Shown: positions 8,622 to 16,360 of the stretch, piece by piece
Layout of the letters: every line of letters starts with the position of its first letter
Numbering within the stretch: position 1 is the stretch's first letter
Assembly (NCBI RefSeq): GCF_014655715.1
Contig: NZ_BNBM01000017.1
Location: 167,072-231,071, forward strand
Direction: 5' to 3'
DNA length: 64,000 nucleotides
Origin: Streptomyces lanatus
GTDB taxonomy: Bacteria > Actinomycetota > Actinomycetes > Streptomycetales > Streptomycetaceae
The notes under the pieces: model-generated
What the model was told of the DNA's origin: nothing
The model's database searches: none
The model's input: only the letters and a program-made list of their open reading frames with translations
Position numbers and translations under genes: made by a program

Positions 8622-9871
8622 GCCACACTCACCGCCGTCCCGCGCGCCAACGGCCCGAACAGCAGCGTCGCCACCGGCGGCACCGCGTCAGCGGGCACGC
8701 CGAGAACCGGGGCCACGAGCGACCCGACGGCCCGCTGTTCGGCCCTGGTCGCGGACACACCGCCCGGCCCGGAGGACGAACTCGCCGCCCTCGAACCGTC
8801 GTTGAGATGAACCCCGGGCGCCGGCACCGGAGGACCCGGCAGACCACGGCAATCGGGCCCCGACCGCTCGCCGTAACGCGGCTCCTCGCCCGGCTCGTAC
8901 GCCCCCTGCGGCCGTACGACCTCCAGCGTGATGTGCATCTTCCCGCCCCGGAACGCCTCCTCCGAGGCCTTCTCCTGCCGGACCAGACCGGCCAGCAGAC
9001 ACGGGTACTCGGGCGAGTAGCGGGCGAACAGCTCCAAGGTCGGGCGCGAGACCCGGCCGAGGGTGATCAGCCGGCCGCCGTTCGCGTCGAGGAAGTCCTC
9101 CGCCGTGCCCGCCACGGTCGCCGTGGCCTTCAGCGCCGCCGCCAGCCGGTCCTTCTGCTCGACGAGGGTGCGGCTGGTGGTGACGGTGTTGCGCAGGATC
9201 TCCATCAGGTCGGGTGCCGCGTCGCCGTAGACCTCGGCGACCTCGGCGAAGCGGGCGATGTCCTCGGTGAGGGACGGCAGATGGGGGTTGAGGCGGCGCA
9301 GGTAGGCCTCCAGGCGTGTGAGGTTGTCCCCGATGCGGTCGCCGCGGCCTTCGAGGGCGGTGGCGACGGCGGAGAGCGTGGCGTTGAGCTTGCCGGGCTG
9401 GACGGCGCGGAGGAGGGGGAGCAGGTCGTTCAACAGCTGCTGCACCTCGATGCCGACTCGGGTGCGGTCCTGGGTGATGACGTCACCGGCGCGGATCGGG
9501 CGGGCGGACGTATCGGAGGGCGGCACCAGGTCGACGTACTTCTCGCCGAACAGCGTCTTGGGCAGCAGCCGCGCGTGCACGTCCGACGGGATGCGGGCGA
9601 CGTGCTCCGGCTTCAGCGCGATGTCGAGCCGCGCCTTCGTGCCGTCGGCGTGCACCTCGCGCACCTCGCCGACCAGCAGTCCACGCAGCTTGACGTCGGC
9701 CCGTGGGTCGAGCTGGTTGCCGAGGCCGTCGGCCTCCAGCGTGATCCGCACGACCGGCGTGAACGCCTGCCGGTAGACGGCCACGGACAGCGACAGCAGC
9801 AGTGCGAGTACGGCGAGGAAGACCACGCCGTACAACCGCAGTCTCAGCACCCTCATACGACGTGCTCTCAT
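8618..9871 (-). CDS. MCE family protein, position A
   Basis: A 417-residue protein, first of the six MCE subunits. It has an N-terminal membrane helix (YGVVFLAVLALLLSLSVAVY, about residues 14-33), the MCE domain (about 38-125, with GNQLDPRADVKLRGLLVGEV and LLPKTLFGEKYVDL), the helical region with NATLSAVATALEGRG typical of MceA, and a Ser/Gly/Pro-rich tail. The ATG at 9871 is preferred because GGGGTGA lies at a proper distance upstream, 8 bases after the permease stop; ATG 9856 is an internal alternative. MceA subunits in mycobacteria contact the substrate. Confidence 0.88.
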   Translation of the reverse strand: MRARRMRVLRLRLYGVVFLAVLALLLSLSVAVYRQAFTPVVRITLEADGLGNQLDPRADVKLRGLLVGEVREVHADGTKARLDIALKPEHVARIPSDVHARLLPKTLFGEKYVDLVPPSDTSARPIRAGDVITQDRTRVGIEVQQLLNDLLPLLRAVQPGKLNATLSAVATALEGRGDRIGDNLTRLEAYLRRLNPHLPSLTEDIARFAEVAEVYGDAAPDLMEILRNTVTTSRTLVEQKDRLAAALKATATVAGTAEDFLDANGGRLITLGRVSRPTLELFARYSPEYPCLLAGLVRQEKASEEAFRGGKMHITLEVVRPQGAYEPGEEPRYGERSGPDCRGLPGPPVPAPGVHLNDGSRAASSSSGPGGVSATRAEQRAVGSLVAPVLGVPADAVPPVATLLFGPLARGTAVSVA

Positions 9872-9879
9872 CCGTCCGC

Positions 9880-10683
9880 TCACCCCGCGATCCGTACGGT
9901 CGTGTTGGCGCCCCAGATCGCCAGCGACAGGAAGAAGTCCAGGACGTTGATCGCCACGATCGACGTCCGCACCGCACGGCCCACCGCGACGCCGACGCCC
10001 GCCGGGCCGCCGCTCGCGTAGTAGCCGTAGAAGCAGTGCACCAGGATGATCAGGACGGCGAAGACGAGCACCTTGCCGAAGGACCACAGCACGTCGACCG
10101 GGGGCAGGTACTGCTGGAAGTAGTGGTCGTAGGTGCCGGCCGACTGGCCGTAGTAGCCGGTGGTGATCGTGCGGGCGGCGAGGTACGACGACAGCAGGCC
10201 GACCACGTACAGCGGGATCACGGCGACGAACCCGGCGATCATCCGCGTCGTCACCAGGAACGGCAGCGAGGGCACGCCCATCACTTCCAGCGCGTCGGTC
10301 TCCTCGCTGATCCGCATCGCGCCGAGCTGGGCCGTGAAGCCCGCGCCGACCGTCGCGGACAGCGCGAGTCCGGCCACCAGCGGGGCGATCTCGCGGGTGT
10401 TGAAGTACGCCGAGAGGAACGCGACGAAGTTGGAGGTGCCGAGCTGGTTGAGGGCCGCGTAGCCCTGGAGGCCCACCTCGGTGCCGGTGAAGAAGGACAG
10501 GAAGGCGATCACGCCCACCGTGCCGCCCACCACCGCGAGCGCCCCGCGCCCGAAGCTCACCTCGGCCAGCAGCCGCAGGATCTCCTTCTTGTAGCGACGC
10601 AGGGTGCGTCCGGTCCACGCCAACGAGCGTCCGTAGAAGGAGAGTTGGCGGCCCAGCTCCTCCAGGTTTCGCAACAGAGCCAT
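9880..10683 (-). CDS. YrbE/MlaE-type ABC permease, second copy
   Basis: A 267-residue integral membrane protein of the MlaE/YrbE family. The family pattern is clear: an amphipathic N-terminus, a GTEVGLQGYAALNQLG segment, and the cytoplasmic motif with TAQLGAMRISEETDALEVMGV (residues about 118-138), the coupling helix that contacts the ATPase (E-E-x-D-A-L-x-x-M-G). About five membrane helices follow. It begins 3 bases after the first permease stops. Two different YrbE proteins usually form a heterodimer in actinobacteria. Confidence 0.93.
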   Translation of the reverse strand: MALLRNLEELGRQLSFYGRSLAWTGRTLRRYKKEILRLLAEVSFGRGALAVVGGTVGVIAFLSFFTGTEVGLQGYAALNQLGTSNFVAFLSAYFNTREIAPLVAGLALSATVGAGFTAQLGAMRISEETDALEVMGVPSLPFLVTTRMIAGFVAVIPLYVVGLLSSYLAARTITTGYYGQSAGTYDHYFQQYLPPVDVLWSFGKVLVFAVLIILVHCFYGYYASGGPAGVGVAVGRAVRTSIVAINVLDFFLSLAIWGANTTVRIAG

Positions 10684-10686
10684 GCC

Positions 10687-11457
10687 TCAACCTCTCTGCG
10701 GGACGACCTGGAAGTACACGGCGGTCATCACGAAGTTGGTCACGAACAGCAACATGAAGGTGATCACCACCGACTGGTTCACCGCGTCGCCCACGCCTTT
10801 CGGTCCGCCCTTCGCGGTGAGCCCCTTGTACGAGGCGACGATCGCCGCGATCGCGCCGAAGACGAGTGCCTTGATCTCGGCCGCCCACAGGTCGGAGAGC
10901 TGGGCGAGGGTGGTGAAGGAGGCGAGATAGGCGCCGGGAGTGCCGTTCTGCAGGACGACGTTGAAGAAGTAGCCGCCCGCCACGCCGACCACCGACACCA
11001 GCCCGTTGAGCAGCACCGCCACCACCATCGACGCGAGCACGCGCGGCACGACCAGCCGGTGGATGGGGTCGATGCCGAGCACCTGCATCGCGTCGATCTC
11101 GTCGCGGATCTTCCGTGCCCCGAGGTCCGCGCAGATCGCTGTGCCGCCCGCCCCCGCGATCAGCAGCGCGGTCACGATCGGCGATGCCTCGCGCAGCACG
11201 GCCAGCACGGAGGCGGCCCCGGAGAAGGACTGGGCGCCCAGCTGCCGGGTCAGGCTGCCGATCTGGAGCGCGATGACCGCGCCGAAGGGGATGGAGACGA
11301 GGGCGGTCGGGAGGATCGTCACGCTCGCCACGAACCACGCCTGCTGGATGAACTCCCTTGCTTGGAAGGGCCGTCGGGGGACGGTCCGGACGACGTCCAG
11401 CGCCATCGCGAACAGGTTCCCGGAGTGACGTAGCGCCCCGATCGGTGACAGGCTCAT
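10687..11457 (-). CDS. YrbE/MlaE-type ABC permease, first copy
   Basis: This 256-residue membrane protein is the partner permease. It contains the EQ-loop motif CADLGARKIRDEIDAMQVLGI (about residues 129-149), close to the family consensus with E-I-D-A-M-x-V-x-G, and the LPTALVSIPFGAVIALQIG helix. Its ATG overlaps the ATPase stop as ATGA. Together with the second permease it should form the membrane core of the Mce importer, taking substrate delivered by the MCE tunnel across the inner membrane. Confidence 0.93.
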   Translation of the reverse strand: MSLSPIGALRHSGNLFAMALDVVRTVPRRPFQAREFIQQAWFVASVTILPTALVSIPFGAVIALQIGSLTRQLGAQSFSGAASVLAVLREASPIVTALLIAGAGGTAICADLGARKIRDEIDAMQVLGIDPIHRLVVPRVLASMVVAVLLNGLVSVVGVAGGYFFNVVLQNGTPGAYLASFTTLAQLSDLWAAEIKALVFGAIAAIVASYKGLTAKGGPKGVGDAVNQSVVITFMLLFVTNFVMTAVYFQVVPQRG

Positions 11458-12371
11458 GCGTTGGCCCTCAGTGCGGCTTCGCGTCGCGCGATCGCCTCCC
11501 AGCGGGGTGGCCGGGGGATGCCCGGCCCCGGCAGCAGGCGGGGAGTCAGCTCCTCGACGGGGGCCCGGTCGACGAGCGCGGCCAGCTCCTGCTCGACCTG
11601 CGCGGCGTCCTTCTCCTCCGCCATGCCGATCGGGCCCTGCATACGGCCGTTCAGGAACTGCCGTACGACAGGCTCGCCGCTGGTCAGCAGTTCCTCCCGG
11701 GGCCCGAACATCACCAGCTCGCGGCGGAACAGCAGCCCGATGTTGTCCGGCACCTGCCGGGCCGAGGCGATGTCGTGCGTGACGATCAGGAAGGTGGCGT
11801 CGATCTGGGCGTTGAGGTCGACGATGAGCTGGTTGAGGTAGGCGACGCGGACGGGGTCCAGGCCCGAGTCGGGCTCGTCGAAGAGGATGATCTCGGGATC
11901 CAGCACCAGGGCCCGTGCGAGCCCCGCCCGCTTGCGCATGCCGCCCGAGATCTCACCGGGCAGCTTCCCTTCCGCCCCGATCAGCCCGACCATGTCCATC
12001 TTCTCCAGCACGATGCGCCGGATGTCGCTCTCGGACTTACGGGTGTGCTCGCGCAGCGGGAAGGCGATGTTGTCGTACAGGTTCATGGAGCCGAACAGCG
12101 CGCCGTCCTGGAACAGCACGCCGAAGAGCTTCCGCACCTCGTACAGGTCGTGCTCGCGGAGCCGGGTGATGTCCCGGCCCTGGATCGTGATCGACCCGCG
12201 CTCCGGCTTCAGCAGTCCGACGAGCGTCTTGAGGAACACCGACTTGCCCGTGCCCGACGGGCCGAGCATGACCGAGACCTCCCCGGCGGGCAGCGTCAGC
12301 GACACGTCCTGCCAGATGACCTGGTGACCGAAGGACTTGGTCAGCCCTTCCACACAGATCTCGACACCCAT
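11454..12371 (-). CDS. Mce transporter ATP-binding protein (MlaF/Mkl/MceG type)
   Basis: A 305-residue ABC ATPase with Walker A GPSGTGKS, Q-loop FQDGALF, signature SGGMRKR and Walker B IILFDEPDSGLDP, plus a C-terminal extension of about 60 residues seen in the MceG/Mkl group. It energises lipid import through the YrbE pair. ATG 12371 is chosen because AAGGGTGGG is placed just before it; an upstream in-frame start at 12392 has no better signal. Unlike the unlinked mceG of Mycobacterium tuberculosis, here the ATPase is the first gene of the mce operon. A candidate ECF-type promoter lies about 43 bases upstream. Confidence 0.93.
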   Translation of the reverse strand: MGVEICVEGLTKSFGHQVIWQDVSLTLPAGEVSVMLGPSGTGKSVFLKTLVGLLKPERGSITIQGRDITRLREHDLYEVRKLFGVLFQDGALFGSMNLYDNIAFPLREHTRKSESDIRRIVLEKMDMVGLIGAEGKLPGEISGGMRKRAGLARALVLDPEIILFDEPDSGLDPVRVAYLNQLIVDLNAQIDATFLIVTHDIASARQVPDNIGLLFRRELVMFGPREELLTSGEPVVRQFLNGRMQGPIGMAEEKDAAQVEQELAALVDRAPVEELTPRLLPGPGIPRPPRWEAIARREAALRANA

Positions 12372-12413
12372 CCGGTCCCACCCTTCACCCATGCCCGTGG
12401 AGCAGCTCTGACA

Positions 12414-12451
12414 TCTGCTCTACGGGGAGGGGACGGGCGTCCGTCGCTCGG
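12414..12451 (-). promoter_or_regulatory. Candidate ECF-type promoter of the mce operon
   Basis: On the minus strand this reads GCGACGGAC, then a spacer, then CCCCGTAGAGCAGA. The same two blocks occur with identical spacing upstream of the transglycosylase-sigma operon at 14676-14713. GCGACGGAC as -35 and CGTAG as -10 with about 16-17 bases between them is a typical group 4 sigma layout. Activity is inferred, not shown. Confidence 0.6.
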
Positions 12452-12466
12452 GGCGCGGAATTTTTT

Positions 12467-13498
12467 CTACGGCAGGGAGGTCGCCGTCGGCAGGGGGGTC
12501 GCCGTGGGGAGGGGGAGCGGGGCGGACGGTACGGCCGGGGGCTCGACCGGCAGGTCAGGGGCCTCGGGGAGGTCCGGCAGCTCCGTCACCTGGGAGACCT
12601 CCGGCGCGGACAGCACCGGCAGCGGAGACACGGGGAGCGGGGGGACGTCCGGGGCCGCCGCCGGCAGCGACGGCACGGACAGCGGCAGCAACGATTCGCC
12701 TGCCGGGGACTCGGCCGCCTTCGGTTCGCCCGATGTGGCGGTCGGCGTGTTCCCCCGGCGCGTGCGACCGTCGCCACCGCCGTCGGGCCGCTGAGCCTCC
12801 ACGCCCCCCGGCGAGGCGACGGCAGGCCGCGGAGCCGCACCGCCTCCGCCTCCGCCCCCGTCGAGCGCGTACGGCAGGACGAACCCCGCCACCGCCAAGG
12901 TCGCCGCCGTCGAAGCCAGCCCCACGGCCTGCACCCTGCCGCCGCCGCGCGGCCGCCCCCACCCGATGAGGAACAGCGCGAAGCCGAGCGTCGCGGCCAG
13001 GGACTGCCGCAGGGTCCGCCGCGCCCGGGCGAGCAGCGACTCGACGGTCCGGTAGCTCAGTCCCATCCTGGCGGCGACCTGCCCGACGTCGAGGTCCTCC
13101 GACTTCAGCCGCAGCGCCTCCGCCTGGCGCGCGGGCAGCTCACCACTGCGGACCGCCAGCCACGTCGCCTCGGCCCGGTCGCACACCGCCTCCTCGACGG
13201 GAACGGGACCGGGCGCGACGAGGGTCGGGATCGTCCGCACCTCGGCCTCACGGTTCACCTGCCGGTAACGGTCGACGCACAGCCGCATCGTGACCGTCGT
13301 CAGCCAGGCCGCCAGCCGCTCGTCGTCCAGGCCGGGGCGCTCGGCGGCGCGCAGCATCGCCTCGTGCACCGCGTCCTCGGCGTCCTCCGCACTCATCGAC
13401 CTGCGCCGGGCCACCTTGAGCAGTTGCTCGCGGTGGCTCCACATGCGCTGCCAACGCTCGTCGGAGGAATCCGCCTCCGCAGGCATGTCCGTCGCCAT
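12467..13498 (-). CDS. ECF sigma factor with hydrophobic and Pro-rich C-terminal extension
   Basis: A 343-residue protein. Residues 15-80 are sigma region 2 (SAEDAEDAVHEAML, AAWLTTVTMRLCVDRYR); residues 121-166 are region 4 with the LSYRTVESLLARARRTLR recognition helix. It lacks regions 1 and 3. After region 4 come two hydrophobic stretches (about 167-180 and 190-212), a run of seven Gly (214-220), and about 120 residues rich in Pro, Ser and Val. No anti-sigma gene is adjacent, so the extension may itself tether or restrain the factor. ATG 13498 is preceded by GAAGGGG. It follows the transglycosylase gene by 54 bases and is probably cotranscribed with it. Confidence 0.88.
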   Translation of the reverse strand: MATDMPAEADSSDERWQRMWSHREQLLKVARRRSMSAEDAEDAVHEAMLRAAERPGLDDERLAAWLTTVTMRLCVDRYRQVNREAEVRTIPTLVAPGPVPVEEAVCDRAEATWLAVRSGELPARQAEALRLKSEDLDVGQVAARMGLSYRTVESLLARARRTLRQSLAATLGFALFLIGWGRPRGGGRVQAVGLASTAATLAVAGFVLPYALDGGGGGGGAAPRPAVASPGGVEAQRPDGGGDGRTRRGNTPTATSGEPKAAESPAGESLLPLSVPSLPAAAPDVPPLPVSPLPVLSAPEVSQVTELPDLPEAPDLPVEPPAVPSAPLPLPTATPLPTATSLP

Positions 13499-13552
13499 GA
13501 GGGCCCCTTCGCGCTCACCCGCCGGTCCTGTGCCGTCCGGCGGGGCGCGACA

Positions 13553-14644
13553 TTACCGCTCGGTATCCGCCGTTGTGGAGGGGGTGGCGGTCATCGATTC
13601 CGCGCTGTTACTGGTCAGCGGGGCGTCGACGGACAGCAGGTCGTCGGCGGGGAGCTCGATGTCCGGGGAAGGGAGGGGGAGTTGCGGGCTGTCGGACTCC
13701 TCGGGGGCGGCGGTCGGACGGGACGGGGCGGGGGGCGATTGTGTGCGGGACGGGGAGGCGCTCGCAGGGGCGGAGGGTGCCCGTGTGGCCTTCTTCGGCT
13801 TCGGGTGTGACCGTGACGACGGCTCGGGGCGTGCCGAGGAGCCGGCGGAGGCGTCCGGGATCACCCGGTGTCCGTCCAGGAAGTACGCGTACCAGGCCCG
13901 CACCGTGCGTAGATAGGCCGCCGAGTGGTTGTAGCCGAGGATCGCCCGGTCCAGCTCGGCCGGGACCGACAGATCCCGCCCGCCCGCGCACAGGTAGCGC
14001 CCGGCGGCCAGGGCCGCGTCGAAGACGTTGTTCGGATCCGTACGCCCGTCACCGTTGCCGTCCGCGCCCCAGCGGGCCCACGTCGACGGGATGAACTGCA
14101 TCGGCCCCACCGCCCGGTCGTACACCGTGTCCCCGTCGTGGGCGCCCCCGTCCGTGTCCCGGATCAGCGCGAAGGCCACGCCGTCCAGCCGTGGGCCGAG
14201 GATCGGTGTCACGGTCGTACCGTCCGGCGTCACGCTCCCCCAGACTCCGTCCGGGGGGACCCCCATCTCGCTTCGCTCGCCCCGGGCCTGCCCGGACTCC
14301 ACCTGGCCGAGCGCCGCCAGCAGCTGCCACCGAAGGCGACAGCCGGGCGCCTCGCGAGCGAGCCGCTCCTCCGCCCGGCGGTACGCGGCGAACACGCTCG
14401 CCGGCAGCGCGCCGTACTCCTCCGCCTCGTCCCCGTCGGGCTTTCCGGTCCGCAGCGGCGGCAGGTCCGTGCGGTACGGGGTGTCGCCGGAGACGCTCGG
14501 TCCGTGCTCGGCGGGTTCCTGCCTCGGCGTCGGCGCCGAGGCGCGTGCCGGGACCGTGCCCGGCGCCCCTGACGCGGTCAGCGCGACCATCGCCGCCATC
14601 GCGGCCGCCGTACCCCTGGCGGCTCTGACTCCGTGCCCTGCCAC
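13553..14644 (-). CDS. Secreted lytic transglycosylase (SLT/MltB-like)
   Basis: A 363-residue exported peptidoglycan hydrolase candidate. The GTG at 14644 follows GGGAGGGG and begins a signal peptide (hydrophobic core GTAAAMAAMVALTASGAPG). The catalytic domain has AALGQVESGQ, with the conserved catalytic Glu in VES, then YDRAVGPMQFIPSTWARWGADGNGDG and NNVFDAALAAGRYLC, all typical of SLT-type transglycosylases acting on murein glycan. The C-terminal third is a low-complexity Ser/Pro tail. Within the catalytic domain the peptide GERSEMGVPPDGVWG is encoded by a 47-bp dispersed repeat, an in-frame insertion between two conserved motifs. Cotranscription with the ECF sigma gene is likely. Confidence 0.85.
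   Translation of the reverse strand: MAGHGVRAARGTAAAMAAMVALTASGAPGTVPARASAPTPRQEPAEHGPSVSGDTPYRTDLPPLRTGKPDGDEAEEYGALPASVFAAYRRAEERLAREAPGCRLRWQLLAALGQVESGQARGERSEMGVPPDGVWGSVTPDGTTVTPILGPRLDGVAFALIRDTDGGAHDGDTVYDRAVGPMQFIPSTWARWGADGNGDGRTDPNNVFDAALAAGRYLCAGGRDLSVPAELDRAILGYNHSAAYLRTVRAWYAYFLDGHRVIPDASAGSSARPEPSSRSHPKPKKATRAPSAPASASPSRTQSPPAPSRPTAAPEESDSPQLPLPSPDIELPADDLLSVDAPLTSNSAESMTATPSTTADTER
14235..14281 (-). repeat. 47-bp dispersed repeat, copy 1, inside transglycosylase gene
   Basis: On the minus strand this 47-base segment runs from GGCGAGCGAAGCGAGAT to TCTGGGGGAG and is identical to 29042-29088 on the plus strand. It contains a GGGGGTCCCCCC palindrome. Here it is translated as ERSEMGVPPDGVWG. 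Confidence 0.9.
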
Positions 14645-14675
14645 TGTCCGTTCCCCTCCCTGAAGACGGCTGTCG

Positions 14676-14713
14676 TCTGCTCTACGGGGCGGGGCGGCGG
14701 GTCCGTCGCACGG
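14676..14713 (-). promoter_or_regulatory. Candidate ECF-type promoter of the transglycosylase-sigma operon
   Basis: The minus strand carries GCGACGGAC and CCCCGTAGAGCAGA with the same spacing as the copy before the mce operon (12414-12451); 29 or more of 38 positions agree. The block ends 32 bases before the GTG start. It could be an autoregulatory promoter for the ECF sigma factor encoded in the same unit. Confidence 0.6.
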
Positions 14714-14800
14714 TGTCACCTGTCCGGGCTATTCCTGGAGGTGAGGGTTCCGGAGTTCATCTACTCAGGAGTTGTGGACCCGAGCGCTCGGAGGCATCCC

Positions 14801-16312
14801 GTGGAGGACAACCGCCGGCTCCCCCTCGTCTACGTCCGCGGCTTCGCCGGCGGGACCCGGGGGATCGACAAGGCCGTGGACGACCCCTTCTACGGGTTCA
14901 ACGAGGGGTCCACCCATGTGCGCGTCGGCGCGCACAACCAGCCTCTCTTTCATCAGTTCGAGAGCCCGCTGCTGCGGCTGCTGCGCGAGGAGGGGTACGA
15001 GCTACTCGTGAAGGGGAGCCAGGAGGCATATCTGGCCGGGCACTCCGAGATTCCCGCCAACTCCGTCTGGATCCACCGGTTCTACGACCGGTCGGCCAGT
15101 ACCTGGGGCGGCAGCCCGCAGGACTACCGGCTGGAGAACGCCGCCGTCGACCTGCTCGACCTCATCGACCGGCTGCGGGAGAAGACGGGGGCGCCCGCCG
15201 TCCTTCTCGTGGCGCACTCCATGGGCGGGCTGATCTGCCGGTGTCTGCTCCAGAAGGTCCTGCCCGACCGGGGTCGCGAGGCGGCCGGCTGTGTCGCCAA
15301 GTTCTTCACCTACGGCACCCCGCACGGCGGCATCGTCTTCGACATCGGGGGTGGATGGCTGGAGCGGATGCGGGACGCCTTCGGGATCCAGGGCGCGGAC
15401 ATCTTCGGGCCCCGGCGGATGTACGAGTACCTCACTCCACAGGCCGACCTGGATCCCGACGGTCCGCCCGACGGGTGGGACGCCCGGGTGATGCCCCAGG
15501 GCGCGGGCGCGCTGCCCGTCGAGCAGGTCTTCTGTCTCGTCGGCACCAACCCGACGGACTACGACGTCGCCCTCGGCCTGTCGTCCGCCGCCGTCGGACC
15601 GCACAGCGACGGGCTCGTGCAGATCGAGCGGGCGTACGTGCCGGGCGCCCACCGGGCCTACGTGCACCGCAGCCACAGCGGGCGCTACGGCATGGTCAAC
15701 TCCGAGGAGGGCTACCAGAACCTGCGGCGGTTCCTGTTCGGGGACACCCGGGTCGAGGCCTCGCTGGTCGGCCACCGGCTGTCCACCGACGACGACCTGG
15801 TCTGGCAGGCCGAGACCCGGCTCTCGGTGCGCGGGCTGCCCGTCCCCATGCACGAACGGTTCGCGGCCCACTGGAGCCCGATCCAGCTCGATCCACCCCC
15901 GGACGGGCAGGAGGCGTCGGTGCCCCTGGCGACCACGTTCCTCAACAGCGGTCTGCGCGCCGCCGAGGGCGAGCCCATGCGGTTCACCCTCGATCTACGG
16001 CTGATCTCGCTGCGCGAGGAGGGCGGCATCCTGAACCTCTTCGACCATCTGGAGCAGTCCGCCGATTTCGCCGACACGCTGGTCATCGACGTGGGCACAC
16101 CCGAGGCCGATCCGGACGTCCAGGGGATCCGGGCCGCCTGGAACTCGGAGATCGAGGGCGCCATCCGCGCCCATCGCGCGGCCGCCACGCCTCGCGCCGA
16201 CGAGGACCCCGCCCCCGGCCGCTGGGTCGCCCACATCCCGTTGCCCGCCGTCGCCACCCCGCTCGTCGGCCCCCACGCCCGGATCCGGCTCGTCGCCACG
16301 CCCTGGGCATGA
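14801..16312 (+). CDS. Alpha/beta-hydrolase, lipase/esterase-like
   Basis: A 503-residue protein. The N-terminal half is an alpha/beta-hydrolase: LVYVRGFAGG near the start, then VLLVAHSMGGLICR with the nucleophile elbow G/A-H-S-M-G-G, and a TPHGG segment (YGTPHGGIVF) typical of triacylglycerol lipases and PGAP1-like esterases. The C-terminal half has no recognised domain. Several in-frame starts exist upstream; GTG 14801 is chosen because GGAGG at 14790-14794 sits 6 bases before it. There is no clear signal peptide from this start. It diverges from the transglycosylase operon. Natural substrate unknown. Confidence 0.75.
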   Translation: MEDNRRLPLVYVRGFAGGTRGIDKAVDDPFYGFNEGSTHVRVGAHNQPLFHQFESPLLRLLREEGYELLVKGSQEAYLAGHSEIPANSVWIHRFYDRSASTWGGSPQDYRLENAAVDLLDLIDRLREKTGAPAVLLVAHSMGGLICRCLLQKVLPDRGREAAGCVAKFFTYGTPHGGIVFDIGGGWLERMRDAFGIQGADIFGPRRMYEYLTPQADLDPDGPPDGWDARVMPQGAGALPVEQVFCLVGTNPTDYDVALGLSSAAVGPHSDGLVQIERAYVPGAHRAYVHRSHSGRYGMVNSEEGYQNLRRFLFGDTRVEASLVGHRLSTDDDLVWQAETRLSVRGLPVPMHERFAAHWSPIQLDPPPDGQEASVPLATTFLNSGLRAAEGEPMRFTLDLRLISLREEGGILNLFDHLEQSADFADTLVIDVGTPEADPDVQGIRAAWNSEIEGAIRAHRAAATPRADEDPAPGRWVAHIPLPAVATPLVGPHARIRLVATPWA

Positions 16313-16360
16313 GCGAGTGGCCGGACCTCGTCGGCGCTGACCCGCAGGTACAGTGACCCC

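Noticed and set aside
12392..12466. A/T-rich AATTTTTTC at the end of the sigma gene as a terminator U-run
   Set aside because: On the minus strand it reads as an A-run and no stem precedes it.
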